Positions 43,796-53,800 of a DNA stretch of 64,000 nt are shown here, in pieces. Within the stretch, counting starts at the first letter, position 1. The number at the start of each line of letters is the position of its first letter. A program made the translations under genes and the position numbers. This stretch comes from JBATTK01 sp049670505. Lineage in GTDB: Bacteria > Bacteroidota > Bacteroidia > Flavobacteriales > Flavobacteriaceae. The notes below the pieces were generated by a model that ran no database searches, was not told where the DNA came from, and saw only the letters and a list, made by a program, of their open reading frames with translations. Where the stretch lies: positions 9,448 to 73,447 of the forward strand of contig JBATTK010000148.1 in NCBI GenBank assembly GCA_049670505.1, read 5' to 3'.

Positions 43796-44617
43796 TTATA
43801 TTTGAAGATCAAAATAGCTGCTTACCGCCGACCATTGCACTCTATTTTTGTCTTGGTCTACATTCCCTTTTTTAAGGGATTGGGTTTGGGATGCAAGAAT
43901 AGGAATGGGGGGATGGGCAGGCGCATTGTTAGCCTGTATACTTAGGGTTCCTTTTAACAGGGACATGGCCTTAAACCAGAGATCGTCCGCTTTTGGGGCC
44001 AACTTTAGGAATAGATCTACATCGGTCGTTTTTTCTGAAAGTGTATGGGGAGGATATAGAACTCCTCCTGCACCTATTGGAATAACCGCTCTTTGGTTAA
44101 AGGGACTTTCTTCCGTGTACACCCATTGTTTATAGGGCAATAAATTCCCTTGGGCATCATAGCGGATAAAACGGGTTTGATTTGCAATGATCGTGTTTGG
44201 ATTTTTTAGGTGTTCCGTATAGAGTGATTGCGCCCAATCCCTGGCATAGATTAAATCATCATCACAGGTAATAATGGTCTCTTCCGGAAAAGAATCCAAG
44301 GCATGTATCAACTTTCTATGGGAACAGCTAAGATGGGAAAATCGAATCTCAAAAGTAGCTCCTTCCAATTTTCTTAATCTCCCGGGGATACTATTTTTAA
44401 GGCTATCGTTCAACCAAAGTATTATTTTTTTTGGTCCTACCTCTTGATCCATAATACTTCGAATTACGATATGGACAAGATTCAGTCTAGAGGGTATGGA
44501 GGTAAGGGAAACAATTATTGGGATTTCCCTTTTTTTGTTCACTTTTAATTTTTTAGCGGATAGCGATAGTAATCTTAAAGAATGAAAAATTGATACGGGA
44601 ATTTCTTTTATCTTCAT
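43796..44617 (-). CDS. putative glycosyltransferase (DxD type)
   Basis: This 273-residue protein has an N-terminal GT-A-like region: IPIIVSLTSIPSRLNLVHIV, then KIILWLNDSL, and a DxD-type motif in IITCDDDLIYARDW where nucleotide-sugar and metal would bind. IPIGAGGVLYPP in the second half resembles acceptor-site loops of polysaccharide glycosyltransferases. It has no membrane segment. It lies at the edge of a cluster of glycosyltransferase genes (43.8-48.3 kb). The sugar and acceptor are unknown. Confidence 0.82.
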   Translation of the reverse strand: MKIKEIPVSIFHSLRLLSLSAKKLKVNKKREIPIIVSLTSIPSRLNLVHIVIRSIMDQEVGPKKIILWLNDSLKNSIPGRLRKLEGATFEIRFSHLSCSHRKLIHALDSFPEETIITCDDDLIYARDWAQSLYTEHLKNPNTIIANQTRFIRYDAQGNLLPYKQWVYTEESPFNQRAVIPIGAGGVLYPPHTLSEKTTDVDLFLKLAPKADDLWFKAMSLLKGTLSIQANNAPAHPPIPILASQTQSLKKGNVDQDKNRVQWSAVSSYFDLQI

Positions 44618-44713
44618 CTAAATACGTATAAAACTAACCGATTTTTGGTATATTTCGCTTTGCTTTTAAAATCAATATCGATATCCGATCAAAGATATAC
44701 AATAAGAGTTTTA

Positions 44714-44721
44714 TATTTTTG
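44714..44721 (+). promoter_or_regulatory. -7 element (TATTTTTG) of the GT2 gene
   Basis: TATTTTTG ends only five bases before the first ATG (44727). A start six bases downstream of the box would make that ATG leaderless, or make the second ATG (44742) the real one. Confidence 0.45.
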
Positions 44722-44726
44722 TTCCT

Positions 44727-45560
44727 ATGATCCAAAATACTATGGAGAGTCCCAAAATATCCATTATTGTAAGTACCTATAATTCTGAGGAATGGTTGAA
44801 AAAAGTATTATGGGGTTTTAATTGCCAGACCTTCAAGGATTTTGAAGTAGTAATTGCGGACGATGGTTCCGGACCCAAGACCAGGGAATTGCTCGAAGAA
44901 ATGCAAAAGGAGGTCTTTTACAATATCATACATGTTTGGCAAGAAGATGACGGATTTCAAAAATCCAGAATATTGAATAAGTCCGTAATCGCCTGTAGCG
45001 CTGATTATATTATTATGACGGATGGGGATTGTATACCAAGAGAGGACTTTGTTGAAGTACACTATATAAACAAAGAAAGTGGATATTTCATTTCTGGGGG
45101 TTATTATATGTTGCCAATGAATATCTCCAAGATGATTACTTTAAAGGACATAGAGGAGCAAAACTGTTTTAATATCCATTGGTTGAAGGATAAGGGAATC
45201 CCCAAGACATTTAAGAATAACAAACTTACCGCACGGGGTTTAATATCTACTTTTTTCAACACCTTTACGACTACCAATGCAAGCTGGAACGGTCATAATT
45301 CTTCCGGATGGAAAAAAGACATCTTCAATGTCAATGGTTTTGATGAGCGTATGCAATATGGTGGTCAGGATCGCGAATTAGGGGAGCGACTTTTCAATTT
45401 TGGAATCAAGTCCAAACAGTTACGTTATAGTGCCGTTTGTGTACATTTAGATCATAAGAGAGGGTATAGGACTCCCGAATCTATTGCTAAAAATCTGAAT
45501 ATTAGAAAAACGGTTAAAAGGGAACAGGCGGTTTGGACGCATTACGGCATCAACAAGTAA
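44727..45560 (+). CDS. family 2 glycosyltransferase
   Basis: This 277-residue GT-A enzyme starts with SIIVSTYNSEEWLKKVL, continues VVIADDGSGPKTRELLEE and has the nucleotide-sugar motif IIMTDGDCIPREDFVE. The galactosyl-type C-terminal region FDERMQYGGQDRELGERLFNFG follows. It matches GT2 proteins of LPS or capsule synthesis. Two starts are possible, ATG 44727 (MIQNTMES) and ATG 44742; the promoter position slightly favours the latter. The 3' end overlaps the convergent GT2 gene by 19 bp. Confidence 0.92.
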   Translation: MIQNTMESPKISIIVSTYNSEEWLKKVLWGFNCQTFKDFEVVIADDGSGPKTRELLEEMQKEVFYNIIHVWQEDDGFQKSRILNKSVIACSADYIIMTDGDCIPREDFVEVHYINKESGYFISGGYYMLPMNISKMITLKDIEEQNCFNIHWLKDKGIPKTFKNNKLTARGLISTFFNTFTTTNASWNGHNSSGWKKDIFNVNGFDERMQYGGQDRELGERLFNFGIKSKQLRYSAVCVHLDHKRGYRTPESIAKNLNIRKTVKREQAVWTHYGINK

Positions 45561-46336
45561 TAGGCCAATTCATTTTTCTTTTCCAAACTTTTTAATTCGT
45601 TATATCTTTCAAAGTCTCCCAAAGCATTTAGATAACAGATAATAACTCCTTTTTTTCCATCCAATATGCCCAATCTGAGGATATAATGGTTGAAAAACTT
45701 CCAAAACGGTTTCAAAACAAGAAACAAATAATTGAACCTTCTTTCCCTAAAAAAATCCTCTTTTGCCTTTAATCTGCCGTATTTCAGCATTTTACTTTTG
45801 TAATCTTCGTAATTTTTATAGCAATAATGGATTAACTTTTCTCCTAATATTCCATCCTTACCATTTACTTCCAAGGTCTCATGGACAATTTTTTTATCAG
45901 AAAATTTTACTTTACTTTTTCTGAACAGGCGATAGTTTTTATCCGTCTGCCATCCACTAAAATGAAGCAACTTATTTTGAAACATAAAACTTCTATAGAA
46001 CCAATATGCTACGCAGTCCGTGTTATTTTTTACCGTATCAAGAATTTCGAATTTAAGTTTTTCCGGCACCACTTCGTCCGCATCCGGGAACAGGACCCAA
46101 TCGTGCGAAGCTTGTTTTAATGCAAAGGATTTTTGTAATGTGAAATTTTCGAAGGGGTTTTGTAAAACCGTAATCTTGGGATGGTTCGTTAAATATTCAT
46201 AGGTCCCATCGGTACTATATGAATCTACAACTATGATTTCATCGGCAAATGAAATGGACTCTATACATCTTTCAATATAACCCATCTCGTTGTAGGTAAT
46301 GATAACTGCCGATATTTTATTGTCTGGGTTACTCAT
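45542..46336 (-). CDS. family 2 glycosyltransferase (WaaE/KdtX-like)
   Basis: This 264-residue protein reads ISAVIITYNEMGYIERCIES, ADEIIVVDSYSTDGTYE and WVLFPDADEVVPEKL (DxD), then YWFYRSFMFQNKLLHFSGW and NYRLFRKSKVKFSDKKIVHE. The same order occurs in LPS core glucosyltransferases of the WaaE/KdtX group. The basic C-terminal region (RRFNYLFLVLKPFWKFFNHY) probably touches the inner membrane. It faces the other GT2 gene tail to tail, with overlapping stops. Confidence 0.92.
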   Translation of the reverse strand: MSNPDNKISAVIITYNEMGYIERCIESISFADEIIVVDSYSTDGTYEYLTNHPKITVLQNPFENFTLQKSFALKQASHDWVLFPDADEVVPEKLKFEILDTVKNNTDCVAYWFYRSFMFQNKLLHFSGWQTDKNYRLFRKSKVKFSDKKIVHETLEVNGKDGILGEKLIHYCYKNYEDYKSKMLKYGRLKAKEDFFRERRFNYLFLVLKPFWKFFNHYILRLGILDGKKGVIICYLNALGDFERYNELKSLEKKNELAYYLLMP

Positions 46337-46609
46337 TAATCTTTTTTAAGTAGGCTTTAAAGCGTATTACAAAAGTATAACAAAAAAAATAGGAAAAAAT
46401 TATGTTACGGGTTAAAATTCTTACATTTTCAAAAAATTATTACTTTATAAAGTGGGCTGTTCATAAGTTGTAGATTCCTTAAAGGAAACGGTTTTTTAAT
46501 CAGACTTTTTTAATGGGTAAAGTTAGAATTCAATAGGGTAAACTTTTACGGTAGGTTTGTTAATTGTGGTCATTGTTAGTATATTGACGCCAATGATAAA
46601 GTGGGTTTT

Positions 46610-47272
46610 ATGAATTATGTATTTTGGGTTTTGGCCCTGTCGGTTATAGGGTTTTTTATAGGAAAGTTTATAAAGCACAAATCCCTATATCCTTTTATGC
46701 CGTTCCAATATGATTTTAGGAAAAGGAGGGGTACCTTTCAAAAAACGTTGGAACTGCTAGATCGAACAAAAGCGAGGGTAATTATAGAAACTGGTACTTC
46801 CAGAGAGGGCCTTCATGGGGCCAAAAGTAATGGCGCGGCTACAATTGTGTTCGGCAAATGGGCCAAGTTGAACAATGCGATCTTACATTCCGTGGATATT
46901 AGCGAAAAATCCGTAGCTGCTGCACAAAAGGAAGTGGACAAGCAGGGATTGAATGCTTATGTACGGATACATTTATCCGATTCGCTACTTTTTTTGAAGG
47001 CATTCAAAGAGCCAGTGGATTTCCTGTATTTGGATAGTTATGATTATAGTAATGATTTGGAAGTACAGCTTAAAAGTCAACTGCATCACTTGGAGGAATT
47101 TAAGATTATAGAAGACCAACTGCATCAAAAAACTATTGTGCTTATAGATGATTGTGATCTTCCCAATGGGGGGAAAGGTAAGATGGTTGTGGAGTACATG
47201 CTACAAAAAGACTGGAAAATTCTAATACAGGCCTACCAGATCTTACTGGTTCGCAAGGACTTTGTTTGCTAA
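46610..47272 (+). CDS. membrane-anchored SAM-methyltransferase-like protein
   Basis: About 220 residues. The ATG at 46610 is chosen; a GTG three codons upstream (46601) is also possible. One N-terminal helix (YVFWVLALSVIGFFIGKFI) is followed by a Rossmann-like domain: ARVIIETGTSREGLHGAKS as a motif I counterpart, AILHSVDISEKSVAAAQKEV for strand 2, then PVDFLYLDSYDYSNDLEVQL and TIVLIDDCDLPNGGKGKMVV. It resembles class I methyltransferases found with polysaccharide genes, though motif I is unorthodox. Its last 30 bases overlap the convergent GT9 gene. Confidence 0.8.
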   Translation: MNYVFWVLALSVIGFFIGKFIKHKSLYPFMPFQYDFRKRRGTFQKTLELLDRTKARVIIETGTSREGLHGAKSNGAATIVFGKWAKLNNAILHSVDISEKSVAAAQKEVDKQGLNAYVRIHLSDSLLFLKAFKEPVDFLYLDSYDYSNDLEVQLKSQLHHLEEFKIIEDQLHQKTIVLIDDCDLPNGGKGKMVVEYMLQKDWKILIQAYQILLVRKDFVC

Positions 47273-48316
47273 AAAGCCTTCCAGTTTATCCAATAGGAGG
47301 CTAGGTGTAAAGAGTGGATATAGCTCAAGGGATTCTTGCTTTAGTTCTTTTTTGGATTTTCCCTGTATTTTCTCCGGCATAAAATCATTTAGATGTACGG
47401 CAACATTGTTTTGATCGCTAAAGATATCCCAGGCTAGTTTGGTAATCCAAGGGGAGAATATGCTAAATGTGGGTATATCCAAGGCCTTGGCCATATTAAT
47501 GGCGCCCCCCTCGTTGCCAATGATGGCATCACAATGGTGTAACAAGGCTAGAAAGGAACGTAACGATTTTGCAAAAGCATCGAATTTAATATGTTTTTTG
47601 GTGCCGATCGCACACCGATCATATAGTTCTTTTGCTTCCACATATTGGCTGGGGATATAATTAAACAGTAAAGTGGCATCCGTTTTTTCTGCGATATGGT
47701 CAATTACCTCGGCCATGTAGGGCAAAGGATATGTTTTGTTTTTTCCACTTCCCAAAATACTTAACATCAGTATCGGTTTGGCGAAATCTATGGAATGGGA
47801 TTCTAAAAATTTTTTAGCGCCCGCTATTTCTTGATCCGTTAAATAGATGACCGGTTTTTTTACGGTTTCTTCCAAGGTGGGTATAATCGGGGCTAAAAAC
47901 AACAATCGATCTTCAATGGCATAGCCGACTCCCATGTCTCTTTTTTTTTGCTTGGTGATATGATGGGTGTACACAAAATTGGTATACCATTTCTTATGGG
48001 ATACTTTGATAGGAGCTTTTGAAAAAAGACTGACTAAATTACTTTCCAACTTGCCATATACATCTATCACCGCTTGATATTTCTCTTTTCGGATGCCTTT
48101 TAAAAACGCATAAAACGCTAGTCTATTTTTTTTATATTCCGCTTTAAAGTAAACAATGCGGTCTATGTAGGGATTATTTACAACAACCGCTTCCGTATGG
48201 TTATTGATCAAGTAATGTACTTCCGAATCCGGAAGGTTCTTTTTAATGTTTTCGCATAGGATACTACTGATCAATACATCGCCTATCATTTTTTGTTGAA
48301 TGATCAATATCTTCAT
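47243..48316 (-). CDS. family 9 glycosyltransferase (heptosyltransferase-like)
   Basis: This 357-residue GT-B protein opens with MKILIIQQKMIGDVLISSIL, the usual GT9 start. Also seen are VHYLINNHTEAVVVNNPYID, the donor-domain block ILMLSILGSGKNKTYPLPYM and the conserved HHCDAIIGNEGGAINMAKAL with FSIFSPWITK. It acts on LPS inner core or a related glycan. It is 18 bp downstream of dapD on the same strand, and its 3' end overlaps the methyltransferase-like gene by 30 bp. Confidence 0.92.
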   Translation of the reverse strand: MKILIIQQKMIGDVLISSILCENIKKNLPDSEVHYLINNHTEAVVVNNPYIDRIVYFKAEYKKNRLAFYAFLKGIRKEKYQAVIDVYGKLESNLVSLFSKAPIKVSHKKWYTNFVYTHHITKQKKRDMGVGYAIEDRLLFLAPIIPTLEETVKKPVIYLTDQEIAGAKKFLESHSIDFAKPILMLSILGSGKNKTYPLPYMAEVIDHIAEKTDATLLFNYIPSQYVEAKELYDRCAIGTKKHIKFDAFAKSLRSFLALLHHCDAIIGNEGGAINMAKALDIPTFSIFSPWITKLAWDIFSDQNNVAVHLNDFMPEKIQGKSKKELKQESLELYPLFTPSLLLDKLEGFLANKVLANQ

Positions 48317-48334
48317 AGGGTCAATATCTGAAAT

Positions 48335-49150
48335 CTATACCGCTACATCATATTCCCTTAGCGCATCGTTAAGGGATGTTTTCTTGTTGGTACTTTCCTT
48401 GCGTTTGCCAATGATCAAGGCGCAGGGAACATTGTAATCGCCCGCAGGGAATTTTTTGGTGTAACTACCGGGAATCACTACGGACCTTGCCGGAACCAGC
48501 CCTTTTCTTTCTACCGCTGTGTCACCGGTAACATCAATAATCTTAGTAGATGCGGTAAGCACTACATTGGCGCCAAGTACGGCTTCTTTTTCCACACGGA
48601 CACCTTCCACTACAATACAACGAGAACCTATAAAAGCATTGTCCTCAATAATTACAGGGGCTGCTTGTAAGGGTTCTAGAACACCTCCAATGCCCACTCC
48701 GCCGCTTAAATGTACGTTTTTTCCAATTTGCGCACAGCTACCCACGGTGGCCCAAGTATCTACCATAGTGCCTTCGTCTACGTAAGCTCCTATGTTTACA
48801 TAACTGGGCATTAAAATGGTGCCTGGAGAAATATAAGCTCCGTGTCTTGCCACGGCATGGGGGACTACGCGAATTCCTTTTTCCCGATACCCTCTTTTTA
48901 AGGGTATTTTATCGTGATATTCAAAAATTCCCGTTTCCCAAGTTTCCATTTTTTGGATAGGGAAATACAAGACCACACCCTTTTTTACCCACTCGTTGAT
49001 TTGCCAACCATCGTTGGTAGGTTCTGCACAACGTAGTGTCCCCATGTCTATAAGGTCTATTACTTTCCGTATGGCATCTTGGGTCTTACTTTCTTTTAAT
49101 AATGCTCTATTGTCCCAAGCTTTTTCTATAGTGTGTTGTAATTCGGTCAT
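48335..49150 (-). CDS. dapD: 2,3,4,5-tetrahydropyridine-2,6-dicarboxylate N-succinyltransferase
   Basis: This 271-residue left-handed beta-helix enzyme adds succinyl to tetrahydrodipicolinate on the way to meso-DAP and lysine. The N-terminal LQHTIEKAWDNRALL, the hexapeptide-repeat core (AYISPGTILMPSYVNIGAYV, GTMVDTWATVGSCAQIGKNV, HLSGGVGIGGVLEPLQAAPV) and NAFIGSRCIVVEGV all match DapD. It is divergent from ruvX, and a TAnnTTTG -7 box (49170-49177) lies 19 bases upstream. Confidence 0.97.
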   Translation of the reverse strand: MTELQHTIEKAWDNRALLKESKTQDAIRKVIDLIDMGTLRCAEPTNDGWQINEWVKKGVVLYFPIQKMETWETGIFEYHDKIPLKRGYREKGIRVVPHAVARHGAYISPGTILMPSYVNIGAYVDEGTMVDTWATVGSCAQIGKNVHLSGGVGIGGVLEPLQAAPVIIEDNAFIGSRCIVVEGVRVEKEAVLGANVVLTASTKIIDVTGDTAVERKGLVPARSVVIPGSYTKKFPAGDYNVPCALIIGKRKESTNKKTSLNDALREYDVAV

Positions 49151-49169
49151 GTTTTTGATTAAATTTTAG

Positions 49170-49177
49170 CAAATATA
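49170..49177 (-). promoter_or_regulatory. -7 element (TATATTTG) of dapD
   Basis: TATATTTG on the minus strand fits the -7 consensus, and a TTG-like box lies 24 bases further upstream (longer than the ideal spacer). It is back to back with the ruvX promoter. Confidence 0.5.
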
Positions 49178-49205
49178 AGTTGTAGCCAGTAATAAACGTA
49201 TCAAT

Positions 49206-49237
49206 TTGATACTTATAACAATTTATGGTTATTTTTG
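49206..49237 (+). promoter_or_regulatory. promoter of ruvX, lying across the nominal start
   Basis: TTG (49206-49208), a 21-base spacer and TATTTTTG (49230-49237) form a full Bacteroidota promoter. The -7 box covers codons 2-5 of the longest reading frame (ATG 49225), so that ATG would not be in the transcript. Confidence 0.6.
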
Positions 49238-49251
49238 CCAAAAAAATAAAT

Positions 49252-49662
49252 TTGGGGAGAGTTGTTGCACTGGATTATGGGAAGAGAAGAACAGGGATTG
49301 CGGTAACCGATGAATTGCAGATCATTGCTTCCGGACTGACTACTATTGCTACTAATGAGCTTTTAGGTTTTTTAAAAGACTACGTGAAAGTAGAACAGGT
49401 AGACCTATTTGTGATGGGAGAACCCAAACAAATGGATAATACCCCTTCGGAATCCGAAGCGTTGATTCAACCTTTTTTGGAAAAAATGCTACGGACTTTC
49501 CCAGAAATCCCCATAGAGCGACAAGATGAGCGTTTTACTTCAAAAATGGCTTTTCAGAGTATGTTGGATAGTGGGGTGAAGAAGAAAAAAAGACGGGATA
49601 AAGGTTTGGTAGATGAAATCAGCGCTACCCTAATTTTGCAAGCATATCTAAATAGAAAATAA
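49252..49662 (+). CDS. ruvX: Holliday junction resolvase-like RuvX (YqgF)
   Basis: I start this at the TTG at 49252 (MGRVVALDYGKRRTGIAVTD), because RuvX proteins begin with this strand. The longer frame from the ATG at 49225 (MVIFAKKINL) contains a promoter -7 box. The RNase H-like fold shows the first Asp in ALDYGKRRTG, MGEPKQMDN for the second motif, the Glu in IERQDERFTS and the last Asp in KGLVDEISATLILQAYL. It is linked to pre-rRNA processing and DNA recombination. It is probably co-transcribed with def and the DUF5606 gene. Confidence 0.93.
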   Translation: MGRVVALDYGKRRTGIAVTDELQIIASGLTTIATNELLGFLKDYVKVEQVDLFVMGEPKQMDNTPSESEALIQPFLEKMLRTFPEIPIERQDERFTSKMAFQSMLDSGVKKKKRRDKGLVDEISATLILQAYLNRK

Positions 49663-49667
49663 TAGCA

Positions 49668-50258
49668 ATGACATTACCGATCGTAGCTTATGGTGATCCC
49701 GTGTTGAGAAAGGTGGGGAAGCGTATAGATAAAGATCATCTAAAGTTGAATGAGTTGATTTCCAATATGTGGGAGACAATGTACAATGCCAATGGAGTAG
49801 GTTTGGCCGCTCCGCAGATTGGACTTTCCATTCGTTTGTTTCTAGTGGATACTACGCCTTTTGCCGATGATGAAGATTTATCGGAAGAGGAGCAAAAGGC
49901 CCTCAATGGCTTCAAAAAAGTGTTTATCAATGCCAAAATGATTTCAGAAACCGGAAAGGAATGGCCTTTTAATGAAGGTTGTTTGAGTATTCCCGATGTG
50001 CGGGAGGACGTGCAACGAAAGGACACCATTACCATAAATTATATGGATGAAAGTTTTGTGGAACACACGGAAACCTACAATGGCCTATTGGCAAGGGTAA
50101 TTCAGCATGAATATGATCATATAGAAGGTATCTTGTTTACGGACAAGTTGTCTTCCCTAAAAAAACGATTGTTAAAAGGGAGGCTTTCCAGTATATCCAA
50201 AGGAAAGATCAAGGTAGATTATCGAATGCGTTTCCCTGACGTTAAAAAAGGTCGTTAA
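49668..50258 (+). CDS. def: peptide deformylase
   Basis: This 196-residue Fe/Zn hydrolase removes the N-formyl group from new proteins. All three motifs are present: GVGLAAPQIG, EGCLSIP (metal Cys) and QHEYDHIEG (metal His pair and catalytic Glu). It has a Bacteroidota-type insertion (PFADDEDLSEEEQKALNGF). It lies five bases after ruvX. Confidence 0.98.
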   Translation: MTLPIVAYGDPVLRKVGKRIDKDHLKLNELISNMWETMYNANGVGLAAPQIGLSIRLFLVDTTPFADDEDLSEEEQKALNGFKKVFINAKMISETGKEWPFNEGCLSIPDVREDVQRKDTITINYMDESFVEHTETYNGLLARVIQHEYDHIEGILFTDKLSSLKKRLLKGRLSSISKGKIKVDYRMRFPDVKKGR

Positions 50259-50315
50259 ATCGGTTTCTTTATCATGGTAAAAGTGTAATATTGCCGAATT
50301 AATTAATAAGAATAC

Positions 50316-50735
50316 ATGAGTTTAGATAAAATTTTGTCCATTGGAGGTAAACCAGGGCTTTTTCAGTTAATGACACAGACCCGCACAGGTTTTGTGGCAG
50401 AATCCTTGTTGGATGGAAAAAGGATTACCGTAGGGTTCAGAAACAACGTGAGCGTGCTTTCGGAAATCGCCATTTATACTTTGGATAAGGAAGTTCCTTT
50501 GCGGGAGGTCTTTGAAAAAATCGGCGAAAAAGAAAAAGGTAAAAAAACATCGGTCGGACATAAGGAAGAGAAGATAAAACTAGAGGAATATTTCTTCGAA
50601 ATCTTACCAGATTATGATGAGGATAGGGTGTACGCCAGCGATATCAAAAAAATAATTCAATGGTACAATATTCTTCACGATCATGGAATTACTGATTTCT
50701 CCGAGCCAAGTGACGCGAGTTCCGAGGAAGAATAA
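50316..50735 (+). CDS. DUF5606 family protein
   Basis: This 139-residue protein has the characteristic start MSLDKILSIGGKPGLFQLMT and GFVAESLLDGKRITVGFRNN, followed by VLSEIAIYTLDKEVPLREVF, which identifies DUF5606. The C-terminal part (YFFEILPDYDEDRVYASDIK) belongs to the adjoining conserved region. It is almost restricted to Bacteroidota and usually sits next to def and ruvX as here; the function is unknown. A terminator follows. Confidence 0.92.
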   Translation: MSLDKILSIGGKPGLFQLMTQTRTGFVAESLLDGKRITVGFRNNVSVLSEIAIYTLDKEVPLREVFEKIGEKEKGKKTSVGHKEEKIKLEEYFFEILPDYDEDRVYASDIKKIIQWYNILHDHGITDFSEPSDASSEEE

Positions 50736-50752
50736 AATTGGATAAAAAATAT

Positions 50753-50786
50753 AAAAGCCCTGACGCAATCGTCAGGGCTTTTTTTA
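50753..50786 (+). terminator. terminator of the ruvX-def-DUF5606 operon
   Basis: An 11-bp perfect stem aagccctgacg / cgtcagggctt with loop caat is followed by seven T. Confidence 0.94.
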
Positions 50787-50849
50787 TGATAGAAACATCA
50801 ATTTATTAACTATATTTAACTGACTAATTAACTTAAAAACTAACAGCCG

Positions 50850-53800
50850 ATGCATAATCAATCTATAGTCAGGATGGTACTGCTTTTTACGATCCTGAAC
50901 CTCCCTTCAATTTTTGCACAGGACAAAGAAACCGAAAAGGATACTACCAAGAAAGCTACCAAAGAACTTCCGTTAGAGCCGGAACGTACCATATCCTTTA
51001 GTACGGATCGGGGCACATGGATTTCCTTGGATGTGAGTCCGGATGGAACCACTATCGTATTTGACCTCATGGGGGACCTATATACTATTCCCATAGCTGG
51101 TGGAAACGCTACTAGGATTACGGGTGGAATGGCCTATGATGTACATCCGAGGTACAGTCCCGATGGAAAATCGATCGTATTTATTTCAGATAAAAGCGGA
51201 TCCGATAATATCTGGACATTACATCTAGATACTAAAGATGAGAAACAGGTAACGGAAGAAAAAAAACATAATTTCTTTTCGGCGGAGTGGACCACGGATG
51301 GTGAATATATTGTTGGGGTAAAGGGAAGGCGTAACATAAAACCACATATCTACCATAAGGAAGGCGGTTCGGGAAGTCAGTTGGTGGATAAGCCCAAGGA
51401 AATCAAACTGATCGATCCCGCTTTTAGTGCAGATGGAAAATTATTGTATTTCTCCCAACGTAGAAACGCATGGAACTATAATGCACAATTGCCGCAATAT
51501 CAAGTAGGAACCTATGATATGGAAGATGGCGATATGGCCGTTGTCACTTCAAAATACGGATCCGCCTTTACACCTACCTTATCACCAGATGGCAAGTGGA
51601 TGGTATATGGGACCCGGTTTGAAGCGGAAACAGGTTTGATGCTTAGAAATCTAAAAACAGGAGACGAGCGCTGGTTGGCCTATCCGGTGCAACGGGATGA
51701 GCAGGAATCCATAGCCCCTTTGGGTGTATTGCCCGGGATGTCCTTTACACCGGATAGTAAAAATTTAATTGCCTCGTACGGAGGTAAAATCCATTCCATA
51801 TCCTTGGATACTAATTCCGCAAGAGAAATTCCCTTTCAACTAGACGTGGAATTGGATATGGGACCACGTTTGGCTTTTAAGTATCCCATTGAGGACGTTG
51901 CGGAGGCCCTTGCTACACAAATTAGGAATGCCAAGCCATCCCCGGATGGATCCAAATTAACATTTACGGCCTTGAATAGACTGTATGTCATGGACTTTCC
52001 CAATGGAACACCCAAAAGATTGACGGAAAATAATTTTATAGAAGCGCAACCCTCTTGGTCGCCTGATGGGAAGTATATCGTTTTTAGTACTTGGGAAGAA
52101 GGTGGTGGACATTTGTACAAAGTTAATGTAGAAGGCAGATCTAAAATAGAGCAGCTGACACGGGAAGCCGGCGTATATAGCTATCCGTCCTGGTCTTATC
52201 AATCGGATAGGATTGTCTTTCATAGCGGTAGTACCCAATCTTTTCAAGATCTGTTGGGAATGTTTTCCAGTAGGATTACCGAGAATCTGGTATGGATAAG
52301 TACTAATGGCGGTCCTATTAATTTCATCGATAAGTCCAAGGGAAGACAATTCCCGCATTTCACTAAAGCGGATGACCGAATTTATCTGAGCAATCCGGAA
52401 AAGGGGTTGATTTCCATACGATGGGACGGAACCGATGAAAAAGTACATCTAAAACTAAAGGGAATTGTTACTTACGGTTCGCAGGATATGTTAGACGAGC
52501 ATCATTTGTTGCCTATGGAAACGGAGGCCGATGATCCCGACAAGTCATCCAAACCCAATGTAATTAAAATTTCACCCAATGGTAAAACGGCCTTGGCCAA
52601 GATCAATAATGATATTTATACGGTAACTGTTCCGCAATATGGGAAAACACCCACCATTTCATTGGCTAAGGCGGATAAAGCAGCTTTCCCTGCTATGAAA
52701 TTAACCGTAATGGGCGGGGAGTTTCCATACTGGTCTTCGGACGGGAAAAAAGTACATTGGTCCCTGGGAGCAAGTCATTTCCGCTATGACGTAGCGACCG
52801 GGACACAATTCAAGGATAGCTTGGCAGCGGCAAAAAAGAAAGAGAAAGAACTCAAGCAATCAGAAAAAAAATCGGATACTACGGAAACCGACAAGGAAAA
52901 GGATAAAAAGAAGGACCCTAAGTTTCTGGCCGATGAATTCAAGATAAAGGTTACTTATATAAAGGACACTCCCAAGGGAAATCTCCTGTTAAAAGGTGGA
53001 CACGTCATTACAATGAAGGGGAACGAGCTCATTGAAAAGGGAGATGTTTTGATCGTAAATAATCGAATAAAGGCCGTAGGTGCTTCCGGCAGTTTGGAAG
53101 TACCGAAGGATACAAGGGAAATTGATGTTACGGGGAAAACTATAATGCCCGGTTTTGTAGATACCCATGCCCATTTGCGTCCAAATTGGGGGATACATAA
53201 GAATCAGGTTTGGATGTATTCCGCCAACTTGGCCTATGGGGTTACCACTACCCGAGATCCTCAAACGGGAACGACCGATGTACTCAGTTACTCGGATATG
53301 GTGGAGGCCGGTATGGTACATGGCCCTAGAATTTACAGTACAGGCCCTGGTTTGGGCTTTTGGTTCTATCAATTGGAAAGCTTGGAACAGACCAAAGATG
53401 TGTTACGGCAATACAGTGATTATTTTGATACCAAGACCATAAAAATGTATTTGGTAGGAAACCGCCAACAACGTCAATGGGTTATTGAGGCCTGCAAGGA
53501 ATTAAAGTTGATGCCTACTACCGAAGGTGGATTGGATTTTAAGTTAAATATGACGCAATTATTGGATGGTTACCCCGGACATGAACATTCGTTACCTATT
53601 TATCCCATTTATGAAGATGTAGTAAAGGCCATTGCCCAATCCAAAATGGCGGTTACGCCAACCTTACTTGTTTCGTATGGAGGTCCTTGGGCGGAAAACT
53701 ATTTTTATTCCCGTGAAGATGTTTGGGGAGATAAAAAACTACACTATTTTACACCTTATAAGGAATTGGCAAGAAAGAGTAGAAGAAGGCCCGGTTGGTT

